DNA of 64,000 bases from Liopterus haemorrhoidalis (GCA_963971575.1 OZ020616.1:38840250-38904249), one strand, 5' to 3'. Positions 22,260 through 33,605 are shown, numbered from the stretch's first letter. The notes: generated from the sequence alone by a model not told the origin. Numbers and translations are program-made.

Positions 22260-23499
22260 TAATATTGAATATAATTGTATTCTAAAATCATTTTTCATTT
22301 TAAACAGTTAATATGACAATGTAGATGTTTTGAATCTCTTGTAAGCCGCCTATTTTTAATCGTTCATTGATTTTATCCTAAAAATATTTTGTAACCTGCC
22401 ACTCATCCTAATCTGATGAACGTCCTGAGATTAATTATTCTCCGGAAATTCTCGATGTGTTTAACAATGTTTAAATTCAAGACAATGAGGTATGTTAATT
22501 TTGAGTGTGCCTCGAATACAGTTCGTTGACTTAATTATTATGTTTTTTGTAATACCACTTTCACTGAGCCTATGGAGACAGATAATACTTAAATAATATC
22601 GGTTTGGTTTTGACTGTGAAAGTGATAATGATTTATGTGTAACAAAAAACAACATAATATGATTTAAGATAATAGGCAGTAATATCCTTTCTCTTTAAAC
22701 TCCATTCTAATTACTTAAATAGCTACAGCTCGCGCTGGTAATATAGTGAATTTAGCTAAGGGTACGAACACGTAGAAAGATTCTTTCATGTGTCGATTAA
22801 CCAGTGCCTATAAGGTTTGTCAGCTCTTGTTTATATCGGTTACTGCACACGTAGAAACTCTGTTGTCGGAGCCGATTAAGCGGCGCCTAAAATATAAAAA
22901 GATAAAGATAAAGCAGGAAGTTTAAGTGAAGACAGAAGTCAATCTTTAAGAAAGAGATAAAGAGAGAGAGAGAATATTCCATGTAGGTGAAACAACGGCT
23001 TCTATAAAATAAAAGAGTTTCTAAAATTTATATTCTGCGTGTATTTTCTGTGTGTCCATAGAAAATATATTTAGGATGTGCAATTTATCAAGGACCTAAC
23101 TTTAAGGAGCAAAGGCGACAGAATTTAAATTCTCGAGCACAATCTTATAAATCAGTTTGCTGCAAATTTACATAATCTGTATTCAGGGGGTCAAGTCCAG
23201 TTTACTCCCAGCCCTGAAAATACAGTATAAATCCGGTACTTTACTATATAACTCAAAAACAAGATAATGTCCTTTTCAGTAAAAAATTGGATGTGTTTGT
23301 ATTATATTATACACTGTTTACCAAAGAATGTAAGACGTTATTAAGAGGATATATAATTTAATTATATTTTGGAATAAAAAATAGCGATAACAACTGTTTT
23401 ATAATAACATAATTATAAAAGGTGTAAATAAATTAAATCAATAATAGCGACAAACTTCTAGAACTTTTGAAAGGGGGTGGCAATAAGGAATTCTGGATA
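22260..23499. other. Unassigned spacer with one imperfect direct repeat
   Basis: Around 22768 and 22849 a ~50-bp block starting CACGTAGAAA and ending near GCCTA(T/A)AA occurs twice in the same orientation. Otherwise anonymous AT-rich sequence. Confidence 0.35.
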
Positions 23500-23790
23500 G
23501 GAACTCGTGACCGTGGTAAAACGATAGCTTACGGAACACTGGGACAGGGGTTCCAATACTATGAAATAAGCTAAGGGAAGGCTCAACCTCAAGAGTTTAA
23601 TACCTAAAATACCTGTTCATACAGGGATAACAGGGTTCCATGAAGAATAGTCAACTACAACAGTTCCGTGGCAGGGTTGACGCAAGCAGGGTTTTTAGTC
23701 GGTATGCCACTTTCTGGAGAGTCCGACACTACCTGAATATGGTGTCTATAAAAGATTTCCCCTGGATACAAAAAAGGGATAACAGGGCTA
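23500..23790 (+). mobile_element. tRNA-like SINE fragment (second type)
   Basis: The head ACCGTGGTAAAACGATAGCT, then TACGGAACACTGGGACAGGG and a degenerate B box GGTTCCAATAC, matches the segment at 48836-48910, defining a second tRNA-like family. The body contains the 13-mer AGGGATAACAGGG twice (23623-23635 and 23775-23787). Confidence 0.5.
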
Positions 23791-23916
23791 GTCGAAATGA
23801 AAAATGACTTTCACATACTGGGTGGCGATAAATGAACTTGTACCGTTATGTACTTGCGCAATGGAAAAATTTCGGCCCAACATAGTTTTGTATCATACGC
23901 AATACGGTACATTTTT

Positions 23917-24976
23917 AGGGTTTTGTAGGTATGACCACCAAAAAACCCTTATAACATCACGCATGTGTCTGTCTGTCTGTACGGTAGAAATTGTAGCCAA
24001 ACGGCTTAACATAGAAAGTTGAAATTCTGTATGCTTATACAACTCTTTGACCTACATATAGGAAAAGTACTGAGAGTTCAAAAAAACATATCTCGAGATA
24101 AATATAAACAATTATGTATACTTTTTTAAAATTTTGCGTGGCATACCAAATGAAACCTCTTAATGCGTGGGTAAACAAGCAAATTTTTATTTTTGAAAAA
24201 TCATTTTATGGAATTTTTGCCAAAATTTTTGCAAAAATTTTTGCAAAAAAAAAAATATCTCAAAAAACTATTGTCCCTCACCCTATTCCTCAGAGGGTTT
24301 AATCTAAAAATCTGAAAATCTCCATAATGAACATTGATGGGAACCGGAATAATTCAACAGGAATTTTTAATCAGATTAGATTTTCGAAAAATGGAAATTT
24401 TTTTGTGTCGTCGATAAAAAAAAATATTAAAAATAAAATTATTGTGTGGTATAAAAAGAAAGCTAAAAGGACGTAGATTAAGGAACAAATAGTAGTTTTT
24501 TTAAATTCGTTTTTTTTTAACGCTATTTTAGCAAAAAATGTGCTAGAAAAGTACTTGTCCCCTTTCACCTAAAGGGGTTAAACTAAGAATATAAAAAAAA
24601 TATATAGGTAATGTACATTGATCTAAGCCAGAAACGTACGAGAGGAATTTTTGATCCAATTGCGTTTTTGAAACATATTGCAGTTTCTGTGTTTTTGACA
24701 AAATGTTTGTTTTTTTTTTAATTCATGGCTATATTATTGCTAATAATGTTATGGATTTTTGTATTTATGGCTAAGATAGAGTGTGTCTTTTTATGAAATT
24801 AAAAATATAATAAAACAATTTTAACAGCTGAGGACCGAGTTTTGAACACAGAACCAACACATTGTTAATAGAACAAATATTCGTGGACATCAAGTATTAT
24901 GTTGGCTTCTTACACTTATTAAATACCTACATAACCCTGAAATGTGTGAAAATTCACATTTCACATAAATTTTTAT
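23917..24976 (+). mobile_element. Helentron-like non-autonomous element, copy 1
   Basis: Begins AGGGTTTTGTAGGTATGACC, has a short GTCT array (3 units, about 23967-23979), then GAAATTGTAGCCAAACGGCT. Near the right end the inverted counterpart ATACCTACATAACCCT (24923-24938) is followed by the palindrome GTGTGAAAATTCACA and TTCACATAAATTTTTA. A 5' inverted repeat paired with a 3' one internal to a terminal hairpin, plus a central microsatellite, is the described architecture of DINE-1/Helentron non-autonomous elements. A GAGTTTTGAACACAGAAC segment near 24838 may be a worn B box. No Rep or helicase coding is present. Confidence 0.75.
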
Positions 24977-25375
24977 TAGAAACGAACCGGCTCGACCGAA
25001 GTGAGCCTCATCAAATTTAAATGAACCGACTCATCGCTCACTGACTAATAAATATATAAATGTAGAATTGTTCAGTGGGTTTTACATGGTTCTATTTATT
25101 GAACAACAAATTGAAAAAGTTGACCTTCAATTTATTGATGTGTGTAAAATGTGTGCAATTTCATCAATAAATTGTTCAATTTATTTTGAAAATAGAACAA
25201 GTTCTATTTTTCATAAATTTTTTAGAGAATTCTATGTATATCTTTATCTATTTAGTTATTGCAAACTATTCAGTTGTAGCATTATGCTACTAGCATAACC
25301 AGGAAAAGTATAGGTTATGTGTTTCGTTTTCAAATGTGACAGAACCAAAAAATTCTAATTCACCATCTTGTAAGA
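24977..25375. other. Unassigned spacer
   Basis: Contains AT-rich sequence with repeated GTTCTATTT/TTGTTCAATT motifs (25080-25230). No gene was recognised. Confidence 0.35.
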
Positions 25376-25377
25376 TA

Positions 25378-25962
25378 CAGTCGATTCCGCTTAATTGGGA
25401 CACATCGGGACTTAAGTATTTTGGCCCAATTAAGCGGCTGCCCAATTAAGCGAATTTCACATAAAATTAAACAATGCATTTTTTTTTTTCAATAATTTTA
25501 TTTTATATACTCTTGGACAAAACTATAAATTACATATAACCAAAAAATATAAACTTTTAAGAAAAAATAATAATAAATTCCAAAATAAAATAATAAATAG
25601 GTACATACAATTTAATTCATTGCAAAAATGCGTCAAGTGTAGTCTGTCTTTTGTTTTTGTAACATTTCACTTCTACAAAATCAGCACAGGTATTCAGTGC
25701 GGATGTAGGGCTCCGTTCATTTCCTTCCTGCATAAAATAACGCTGTAATATTAAATTCTTTGTAAATATTTTTTCTTGAAAATATGTGTAACATAATATA
25801 TACTGTGATCTTAAATTTACTGTCCCAATTAAGCGGAATGTTGTCCCAATTAAACATGTAAATTTACTGTTGGTTCCTTGGTTTGGTTTCTGTTCTTTGA
25901 GATTTGGCCCAAATAAGCGGCTGCCCCAATTAAGCGGTGGCCCAATTAAGCGGAATCGTCTG
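25378..25962 (-). mobile_element. pogo-like TIR element with clustered AATTAAGCGG boxes
   Basis: The left end CAGTCGATTCCGCTTAATTG and the inverted right end CAATTAAGCGGAATCGTCTG agree at 19 of 20 bases. TA flanks both (25376-25377, 25963-25964). The box CCCAATTAAGCGG or a close variant recurs about eight times, clustered at both ends and near 25823-25855, as expected for transposase-binding subterminal repeats. The interior holds the C-terminal tip of a pogo-type transposase on the minus strand. 585 bp, an internal-deletion derivative. Confidence 0.85.
25617..25745 (-). pseudogene. pogo transposase C-terminal tip with PIP-box-like motif
   Basis: The minus-strand frame reads NERSPTSALNTCADFVEVKC, YKNKRQTTLDAFLQ, then stop (25617-25619). 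The ending QTTLDAF fits the PCNA-interacting pattern Q-x-x-L-x-x-aromatic, and pogo-family transposases are known to end in such a motif. Only this C-terminal fragment of the transposase survives. Confidence 0.7.
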
Positions 25963-25964
25963 TA

Positions 25965-27279
25965 TTTCTTTTGTTTTTGTTCACAGCTCGTAATTTTGCG
26001 AAAAATATTTCAATATTTTCATTTTAATAAATATATTAACATGTTTTACAGTTGGCAATGTAAAATTCTACAAAAAAAAAAAAAAATGGGTAAATAAATT
26101 GATGTGTGTAAAGCGATCCTTTTATTTTATCTTCCGGTTATTTATAAGTTGTTCAATTAATAGACAAAAAAATGATGTATTTATTGATCATAAATAGCAT
26201 AGTGCTCTCTTTATGCGTACCATAAGACCGCCTTTTCACAAGATATTTAACAGTAACAATACCGATACCAATATAAAGTATCGATATTAACATATCTACC
26301 TACTTCCATTATAAAGAAACATCTCTTAGTTTTTTTTGCAGGCGTCATAAAAACGTTAACATACGTGTAATTTTAATTTCGCTTAACACGCAAATAGCCC
26401 TTCATGATAATTGTATGCCTACATGTCGTGAACAAACCATTTTAAGAGGGAAGTAAGTCCTCACGAAAAGTCATTAAGTTGCAATTTAGAGATCTCGTAG
26501 CTTCACAAGTACTGCTTTAAACTACTACCAAGATGGTGCTCTCTACTTTTTTTTATAATTTAAAATATATATATAACTTGAGAATTTTGATTTAATAGAG
26601 CAACCAAAGTATTTATTCCCAGTATTTTTGCTTCTGTTTCACGTTGTTTTTCATGATAAAGTGTAAAAAGAGTGCACATTACCACATGTGGTGAACGCGA
26701 TGGGGTTTAGATAACACTGTTCTAACCTAAAACATAACAATAAATTCATATTGAAATGTGACGCCGGAGGCTCCAGCGCTGAGGTAATGTGTTTGTTCAA
26801 TGCAACTTGCTTACTCTATCATTATACCTTTACTATCACCTCTCGCAAGAACGCTCAGATATATCGTATCGTTAGCTCCACATATTATGCAGCAAATAAT
26901 TCCCAGCTATGAATTCAAATATCCTATTACATATAGAATTATGTAAAGTAAATTTGAAATCACAAAACAAAATATTAGAGCGTGCGCGTTTCTGTACTTT
27001 CTATGTATATTTTATAGGAGTACTTGGAGAAGTTAGAGCGATATTTCAAATTTATCTACGTATTTTTGTCTCATAAACAATATGAGTATGTAGGAATTTG
27101 ACCGAGTAACTTTTGACCGAAAATTGTACAGGGTGATTTTAAAATCTTGTTATTATGCAACATGAGTCATGAAATCCGCAAATTTCCACTCGTTACTAGG
27201 ATATGGAATCATGCACTGGGGAAAATCTCCCGAATTCCAGAGAGTATTCATATTACAAAAATTGATGTGAAGTGTGAAT
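25965..27279. other. Unassigned AT-rich spacer
   Basis: Small palindromic patches with TATCGATA-like motifs near 26260-26295. No transposon ends or coding regions were identified. Confidence 0.35.
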
Positions 27280-27500
27280 TTGCTCAGCTAATCGTTATAA
27301 AGATTCGGATACAGTCAGGGCAATCAAATTATATTAGGATAAGATGGACAGGATACCTGGAGCGAATGCATGAAAGTGATATAGTGAGAAGAATCTTCAG
27401 ACAGCAGACAGTCGAAAAATTAAGTTTTGAAAGGCCATGGACTAGATATATGAGTCATGTAGACCTAAAAGAACTTCATGTTAAAATTTGGTAAGCTCTA
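27280..27500 (+). pseudogene. LINE ORF2 C-terminal relic
   Basis: The frame YIRIRWTGYLERMHESDIVR followed by RIFRQQ and RPWTRYMSHVD matches the LINE ending R.RW.GHLERM....R..F......GRPW.RW....DL. Open for 115 codons from 27147, but only the last ~70 codons are recognisable. Confidence 0.65.
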
Positions 27501-27699
27501 AGAAGAGGATAGACTGGAAAACATGTTTTAAAATGACCAAGACCATGAAAAGGTTCTTGAGCTAGAATTAATGGCGATAAATGCTCCATAAATGCACACT
27601 CAATTCAGTGTTGTGTCGAAGTTGATGGCAAAATGTTCAATTTTTTAAATATCAGACATATTCCGAAGAATATGCAACAAAGTGAGGTAGACAGAATAT

Positions 27700-28500
27700 C
27701 ACCAGGAAATATTGTAAGATAGGAAATTAAGAGGAAATAGCTGAGAGTGGGTGCCGGAGCGAGGGCAATGAAACGTGAGGGGAAAGTTAGAAGAGAAGAG
27801 GAAAATTAGAGAATGCTGGGAAGAAAGACTGAAGGAAGAACAAAAAGGCAAACTGTCGACATGGGTAGAGACAAGGAAGTACTTTTGGAGGTGTGGAATG
27901 GACATAAGAGAAGCAGATAGAAAGAGAAACAGAGGAACAGATATAGTAGAAAAATTGAGGAGGATGGATAAAGATATACAGGAACAGGACAGAGCAGACA
28001 GAATAGACAAATCGTGGAGTGTGAAAAGATATGAGATAAGAGTGATCGGAATACCGAGATACTTAAATGGGAAAAGAGGAAGATTAGGGGTGGAGTCAGG
28101 AAGATAGCGAGGTTAAGATGCGGCAACAAAGAGAGGAACAACAGATACTGAGCAAAGCCAGAGAACAAGCTATGTAGAATGTACAAGGAAGAAGATGAAA
28201 CCTTGGAGCATTTAGCGAAGAGATGCAGAGATATGGCAGTTTGGGAGGAAGTAATAAGTGAGGATGGTAAGGGAGAAAATGGGCGAGAGAACTAGAGGCA
28301 AGAAGGAAAGAGATCGGAGAGGTAAGCCGGAAAGAAAATAGGAAGAAAGAGAAGGATACTGGAAGAAGAACAAAGAAATAAAAAATATTGCAAAATTTCC
28401 AATGTGTGTTATTTTACTTTTCATTTCTTTATAATTGTTTGTAATTGTTAATACCCTAAACGCCACAAGGGCTAGGGGGAATAAAGAATATATATAAATG
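27700..28500 (+). pseudogene. R1/I-like LINE ORF2 C-terminal region and 3' end
   Basis: Purine-rich frame containing KIRECWEERLKEEQKGKLST, RRMDKDIQEQDRADRIDKS and RYEIRVIGIPRYLNGKRGR. A shifted frame then gives CRMYKEEDETLEHLAKRC, the Cys-rich knuckle and ETLEHL motif found at the end of ORF2 in many insect R1/I-like LINEs. The tail AAACGCCACAAGGGCTAGGG and an AATAAAGAATATATAT run may be its 3' end. Frameshifts near 28110 and 28240. The large minus-strand frames over this region mirror its composition only. Confidence 0.7.
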
Positions 28501-28794
28501 AGGCTATTAAATAAAGAGACTGGGTTTCTGTGCATTGAACGCATCGCGCAGGAGGAACTGGTAGAAGATATCGATCTTGGACAAGCGTAAAAAAGTCCTG
28601 CAATTTTTAGTCCCGTCACAATATTAGTAAGTGGTCAAGAATTGTTGGAAGTTAACGTTTTTTTCCTGCGTGTTGAAAAAAATATCATTTGGAAAACCGA
28701 CATATCAATTTGATTTTTTGAAATTTATCATAACGGCTACCGAATCTTCTCGGATGCCAACTGATGTTTATAAGGAATATGTGGAACAAAAGTT

Positions 28795-28880
28795 AGTTTG
28801 TTAGTTAAAATTTTTGGCGCACAGCAACAAAGGCTACAAATGCAGCCCATCTAAATGACTACGCTACATAATAAAAACAA
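28795..28880 (-). repeat. Fragment of interspersed repeat X
   Basis: TTAGTTAAAATTTTTGGCGC, then CAGC..C.A.GGCTA and CAGCCCATCT, matches 39262-39335 in the same plus-strand orientation, and the reverse complement of 51865-51920. Confidence 0.55.
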
Positions 28881-28929
28881 TAAATTAGACAATAAATAAA
28901 TAAATAAAATAAAAAGTCTGTTTCAAAAA

Positions 28930-29056
28930 ATGAACTTGCCGACCGGCGCAGCGTAGTGGTAACACATGTGCTCTGCGAAGGTTTTCTTAAATTAAAATTG
29001 TACGGCTAATTGCCCCAGCAGCAAAGGCCACTAAATTAAAAAAAAAAAAAAAAATT
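28930..29056 (+). mobile_element. SINE, internally deleted
   Basis: The head GGCGCAGCGTAGTGGTAACA carries the A box. The tail GCCCCAGCAGCAAAGGCCAC followed by a 17-nt A-run matches other SINE copies here. The B box is missing because of an internal deletion, which would abolish its Pol III promoter. Confidence 0.65.
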
Positions 29057-29149
29057 AACAGACGCAGGGTGATGGTAAGGGGCTGTAAAAGGGCCAATTA
29101 CCATCGAATATCACAGTCTATAAATAGTACAAATTAAAATAAGGTGCAA

Positions 29150-29310
29150 GACTTCACAAATAAAACAGTAAGATTGTTTCTCTCAGAAAGAGTATCAGCC
29201 TCTCCATGAGTACTCTGTCGTCACCTAAATCAACTGACAGGTCATAGCACAGACCTAACCTCTCCCTGACATCCTCGAACTGTACACACTCAGTTAAAAA
29301 GTGTAACAGA
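29150..29310 (-). pseudogene. LINE ORF2 C-terminal fragment (post-RNase H)
   Basis: The minus-strand frame reads LTECVQFEDVRERLGLCYDL, SVDLGDDRVLMERLILFLRE, resembling the H.L.EC..F...R..L......L.........FL.E.GL ending of I/R1/Jockey-type LINEs. It abuts the mariner relic at 29315. Confidence 0.55.
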
Positions 29311-29314
29311 GACT

Positions 29315-29790
29315 ATGTAGAACAAAAGATTAGTGAAAGACGAATGAGTATCGAAAACGCTCAGCGTTATGGACGCCCACGCAAGTCAAAAATAAATATG
29401 AATATGTAAGAAAACGTTCAAAATGCTCGAAAACTCATAGTTAAAATGACTACAATGATACTACACTTCAATTTTTGACAAATAGTCCATCGGGATCACC
29501 CCACCAGATCACTCTGCGCTCTCATTAAGCAGTTTTTGGCGACAAACGCACTGAAGTACTGCAACTTTTTTATCCCTATAATCAAGTCTGCTCTTAAGGG
29601 AACCCGTTTCAAATCAGTTACTGAAATAAAGAAGAAAACAACGGAATTTCTAAAGAAATTGACGGAAGATAACTTACAGTATTGCTTTGATCAGTGGAAG
29701 ACAAGAATTCAGCGATAGAAAGATGCATGGGAGTGGAATATACTAAAGATTTCTTCTTTTGGTTATGAATTTTGTCCGTCCCTGTTCTAA
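29315..29790 (+). pseudogene. mariner-type transposase relic, internally deleted
   Basis: The N-terminal-like ENAQRYGRPRKS is followed, after a deletion, by IIKSALKGTRFKSVTEIKKK, TTEFLKKLTEDNLQYCFDQW and KTRIQR. This is the C-terminal pattern FPK.KS.LKGTRF.SV..I..K....L..L......CF..WK.RM.RC. The central catalytic core is missing. A second scrap of the same family lies at 31735. Confidence 0.7.
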
Positions 29791-30406
29791 ATTAAAAAAG
29801 TACATAAAAAAAAAACGAGACCACGCTCTACAAAAAAAAAAACCGATAGATATGCTGGGAAAACGTATGTGTTTTGCTATATTTTGTGATAAAAATGCTT
29901 CCAGATTCTATCTAAAATAAATAAAATACTGATTTCTACACACGCAATATAATTTGCGGGACGTCCATCTTATCGAAATAAAAAACGCGATTCTCTGCAG
30001 TTGACCGTGGACGGGACAGAACGATAGCTACCCCAGCGCTATAATGACATTTCCGCTCCGGTTAAAATTACTTTTCAGCCGTATTTGGTTCCATCTTGGA
30101 CACCGGATCCGTGACCGGAATAATAAAAAACCTTTTCACCAACTTCTACCCTAATTAACAATAAATTCATTCGCTCACTTCACTTCATTCCAGGATGCTG
30201 AGCAACTTCTCTTAACGGACGCAATTCGCACTTTTCAAATCGAGCCTTTAAATGTCGTAAAAGACCTATAAATGCCTACTACAATCAACGATTTAATCTT
30301 TTTAAATGAATTTTTAAAATATTATGACGGAAGGAACAGCATAAAGTTTACTAAAAAGCAAATTTAAAACTCCAGTAGCAAAATTAAAAGTATATAATAT
30401 CATACA
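29791..30406. other. Unassigned spacer
   Basis: A GC-richer stretch at 29990-30120 resembles neither a repeat nor a gene that I recognise. Confidence 0.35.
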
Positions 30407-30408
30407 TA

Positions 30409-31684
30409 CGAGGGCTACCTTTTAAGTTTTTACAAAAACTAATAAGGATTTTTTCCTTTTTTTTGAACAAACTGTTTTATTGATTCTCAAAACAATCGCC
30501 TATAAGATTTATACACTATTGCATGCATTCAAACCAATTCTCAAAACATTTTTTCCTCTCTGAAGTTGGTATTTTAAAAACATGGTTTTCGAAGGCTTCA
30601 AAAGCTTCTTCGGGTAATGAAAATCGCTGTCCACGCATTTTTTGTTTGACGTTGGGGAACAAAAAAAAAGTCGTTAAGGGATAAATCAGGTGAATACGGG
30701 TAATGAAACATTAATTCGATGTTTTTCTCCTTCAAATAATCAATTGTTTGACGTGCTGTGTGGGAGCTTGCATTGTCATGATGAAGAATGATACGACATT
30801 TTTTGTTGTTTTTCCTGACTTTGTCGACGACTTCTGGCAAACTAATGATTGTATACCATTCAGCATTAACTGTTCTCTGATCCTCTAAAGGAATGGTTGC
30901 AACATGTCCAGTACAACCGAAAAAACAAGCGATCATTTTCTTGGAACTGCTTCGTGAACGAACAACTTTAGTGGGTTTCGGTTCATCTTGGAAGACCCAA
31001 ACAATGGATTTTTAAAATAAATAAATCCAAGTTTCGTCACCTGTAACGATGTTGTATACGGATTTACAGTGCCTAGGTTGAATTTTTTTAGTATTCCCTT
31101 ACACTAATCAACACAAGCCTTTTTTTGAGCTTGGGTCAAATTATGCGGGTTCCATCGGGAATAGATCTTTTCACAGCTAAATGTTCATGCAAAATCGAAT
31201 GTATTGCAGTCTGCGATATGCCAAAGGATGCCTCTATCTCACGGTAAGTCACATGCCGATCTTCTTCAATCATTTTGCGCACAGCATCGATCTTTGTTTG
31301 AATCACAATCGATTTTGTTCGTCCTTCACGAGATTCATCACTGACAGACGCAAGACTACGACAAAATTTTGCAAATCAATTGCAAACAGTCTTTTCTGAT
31401 ATTGCTTCATTACCAAAAGTTAAACGAAGCGAATCTATGCATTGTTGTTGAGTTAGGCCTTTACTAAAATCGTAAAAAATCATCCAACGAAAACCTTGAC
31501 GAGTAATATCCATTTTTTCATAAACTTTTTTTTTTAAACGCTTACTGTCAACAAACTACTCGATCAATTTATAAGCTGCCACTGATTTCACAATAACAAA
31601 TGTCAAATTTTACGAATATAGTAATTAAACATTTCAATATTGCCATCTAGTGGTCGTTTGTAAAAACATAAAAGGTGACCCTCG
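30409..31684 (-). mobile_element. mariner transposon, full length with TIRs
   Basis: The ends CGAGGGCTACCTTTTAAG... and (reverse complement of the right) CGAGGGTCACCTTTTATG... agree at about 25 of 28 positions. TA flanks both sides (30407-30408, 31685-31686). The length of 1276 bp is that of a complete mariner, and the transposase runs along the minus strand almost from end to end. Confidence 0.93.
30516..31513 (-). pseudogene. mariner transposase (DD34D), full length but broken
   Basis: Starts MDITRQGFRWMIFYDFSKGL and runs through the paired HTH region (ATG complement at 31511-31513). Recognisable core motifs are VTGDETW (first D), WVFQDEPKPTKVV, ACFFGCTGHVATIPLEDQRT, ILHHDNASSHTARQT (second D) and PYSPDLSLNDFF. 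The spacing from the HHD aspartate to the ND aspartate is 34 residues, so all three acids are visible. The C-terminus MRGQRFSLPEEAFEAFENHV ... CFENWFECMQ ends early at a stop (30516-30518). Defects include a stop after TVCN, a frameshift near the WNPHNLTQAQ block and another after NDFFF. Non-functional. Confidence 0.92.
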
Positions 31685-31734
31685 TATGTGGCACATTGGA
31701 AATAAAACACCACATCAGATATTTTGAGCAAAAC

Positions 31735-31800
31735 TGGCCTACACCACCTTGATCAGTGGAAGACCAGAATGCAGCGATGTACATAAAGAAGGAAAAAGAA
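31735..31800 (+). pseudogene. mariner C-terminal scrap
   Basis: The frame HLDQWKTRMQRC matches the end of the relic at 29315-29790 (FDQWKTRIQR), with TTGATCAGTGGAAGACAAGA versus TTGATCAGTGGAAGACCAGA at DNA level. Confidence 0.55.
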
Positions 31801-31809
31801 AGGAAAATG

Positions 31810-32558
31810 AAAAGTAAATGTAATAATTCATTCAAATTAATTTAGAGCATCAGTCTTGTTATTTATTTGTCCAATATTGTATTTAGTTTGTTGTGTGCCG
31901 CAGTATATTACCCATGTTTGTGTGATTGAATATATAGCAACAAAGTATTAGAAAAAAGCTTTCATTTAACCTAATATACTCGAGCCATAAACATCCCCCT
32001 CAATTAAGTATAGTTTTAATACCCATTAAATCCCAACAATTTTTTCCTCTTAACTGTGGCTTTTTATCGTCGCTCCTAATATTTCTCTACCGTCACTCAT
32101 TTAATCCAGGCGTAGCGGTCTGTGCTATGCTCCAAGCTATAGGCTGTGGGGAGGATTGATAGTGTTTTTGCTGTGCCCGCGGCAATAATCCATTGTTTAA
32201 GAGTGTCATTAACGGCCTGCGTTTTGGCAACCTATTACCGGCCTTCGTGCTTTGATCTTTACTTTCTTGTGGTGACACAGCACACGCTTTGATCTGTATA
32301 TGACATTTCTATGTTTATGCGCTTTTGAGGGAGATAATTATTATATTATTAATTATAATTGCTTAGGGTGCATAATATATTTAGGAAAACCATGATTAGA
32401 TACTTAGAATAGATTAGATTATTTCCACACGATTAATCTTCATTGCAATTATGTTAAACTTTGGTATTTATCCAATACTTCAATTTTAATAATATATATT
32501 GAAGTAGATTTTGCAAACCTCTTAAATAGACGAAATGCCGATAAAAAAACATATTTTT
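31810..32558. other. Unassigned spacer with GC-richer block
   Basis: 32090-32280 is GC-richer and holds a 61-codon minus-strand frame (PLMTLLNNGLLPRAQQ...) with no family I recognise. The rest is AT-rich. Confidence 0.35.
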
Positions 32559-32560
32559 TT

Positions 32561-32607
32561 AGGGTTTTGTAGGTATGACCAAAAAACCCTTATACCGTCA
32601 TTTTGTC

Positions 32608-32641
<34 letters not shown>

Positions 32642-33605
32642 TCGGTAAAAATTGTAGCCAAACGGCTAAACCAAGAGAGTTGAAATTTGGCATGCTTATA
32701 CAACTCTTTGACCCGCACATAGGAAAAATACTAAAACATCTAAAAAACATATCCCCCTAAAAATATAAACAAATATATGCTCATCGAAAAAAAAAAAATA
32801 TTTTTTTACAATTCTGTGTAGGGTATCAAATGAAAGCCCTTGGTACGTGGATTAACGATCAAAATTTTATTTTTGAAAAATAAATTATTTTGAGGCGATT
32901 TTTGCCAAATTTTTTGTCCCACACCCTGTAGCCCAGATGGTTTAAACTAAAAATCTGAAAAAATTCTCAGTAATGTACATTGGTGTGAACCGGAATAGTA
33001 CAACAGGAATTTTTGATCAGATTATGTTTTCGGAAAATAACGCATTTTTTGTGTTTTTAAGTAAAATATGTAATATATTTAATCCGCTATTTAACATACT
33101 AAACGAGTGATCCTGTATAGCACAGTGGTAGCATTGTTGCTTAGTGAGTTGAAACTACTGTAAGAAACTGTGTTCGAATCCCGTCAATTTTTATTTTTTC
33201 AGTTTTTTTTGCATTTTTATTTTGTTTAAATTATTTTGTCAAAATTCTAGTTATATTTTGGTAAATGTTGCATTTAATTTTTAAAAGCGTAAATTTAATA
33301 ACCAATGGGAAGTTTTGAAATTATAATTTAATTCTATATTTGAAGGTATCAGAGGGCGAGGCTTATGATTTAAGCAACCAATGGAAGCCATAAGCGCAAT
33401 TTTCAAAATCTTAATGAACCTTGCTATATAAAAAAAAACTGCACATATTTAGAAACCTAAATAATGGCATTAGGCATTCGAATTAAAATTCATAAAAAGA
33501 TATTTTGACAAAATTTGTTTTGGCATCCCAAATAATCATCACATAGTTAATAAATACCTGCGAAACCCTGAAATGTGTGAAAATTCACACTTCACATCAA
33601 TTTTT
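32561..33605 (+). mobile_element. Helentron-like non-autonomous element, copy 2
   Basis: Starts AGGGTTTTGTAGGTATGACC, followed by (GTCT)8 at about 32608-32640 and AAATTGTAGCCAAACGGCTA. The right end has ATACCTGCGAAACCCT, then GTGTGAAAATTCACAC and TTCACATCAATTTTT. The 5' start also pairs with AAAAAACCCT a few bases on, a potential hairpin. A tRNA-like module sits at 33112-33186. It belongs with copies 4 and 5 to a subfamily whose internal blocks (for example GGGTATCAAATGAAAGCCCT) are almost identical. Confidence 0.8.
33112..33186 (+). other. tRNA-like module inside Helentron-like copy 2
   Basis: Contains A-box-like TAGCACAGTGGTAGC and a good B box GTGTTCGAATCCCG about 45 bp downstream, spaced as in a tRNA. 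The outer stem does not pair, so it is not a functional tRNA gene. It could drive Pol III transcription. Confidence 0.6.

Noticed and set aside
25823..25955. Regularly spaced CCCAATTAAGCGG as a CRISPR-like array
   Set aside because: Spacing is irregular, both orientations occur, and the boxes belong to the ends of a pogo-type transposon in a eukaryotic genome.
27806..28619. Long minus-strand frames rich in S, L, F (126 and 135 codons)
   Set aside because: They are the antisense of a purine-rich LINE ORF, which produces long pyrimidine-rich frames without meaning.
33112..33186. Possible functional tRNA gene
   Set aside because: A and B boxes are present but the acceptor and anticodon stems do not fold. 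It is embedded in a repetitive element.
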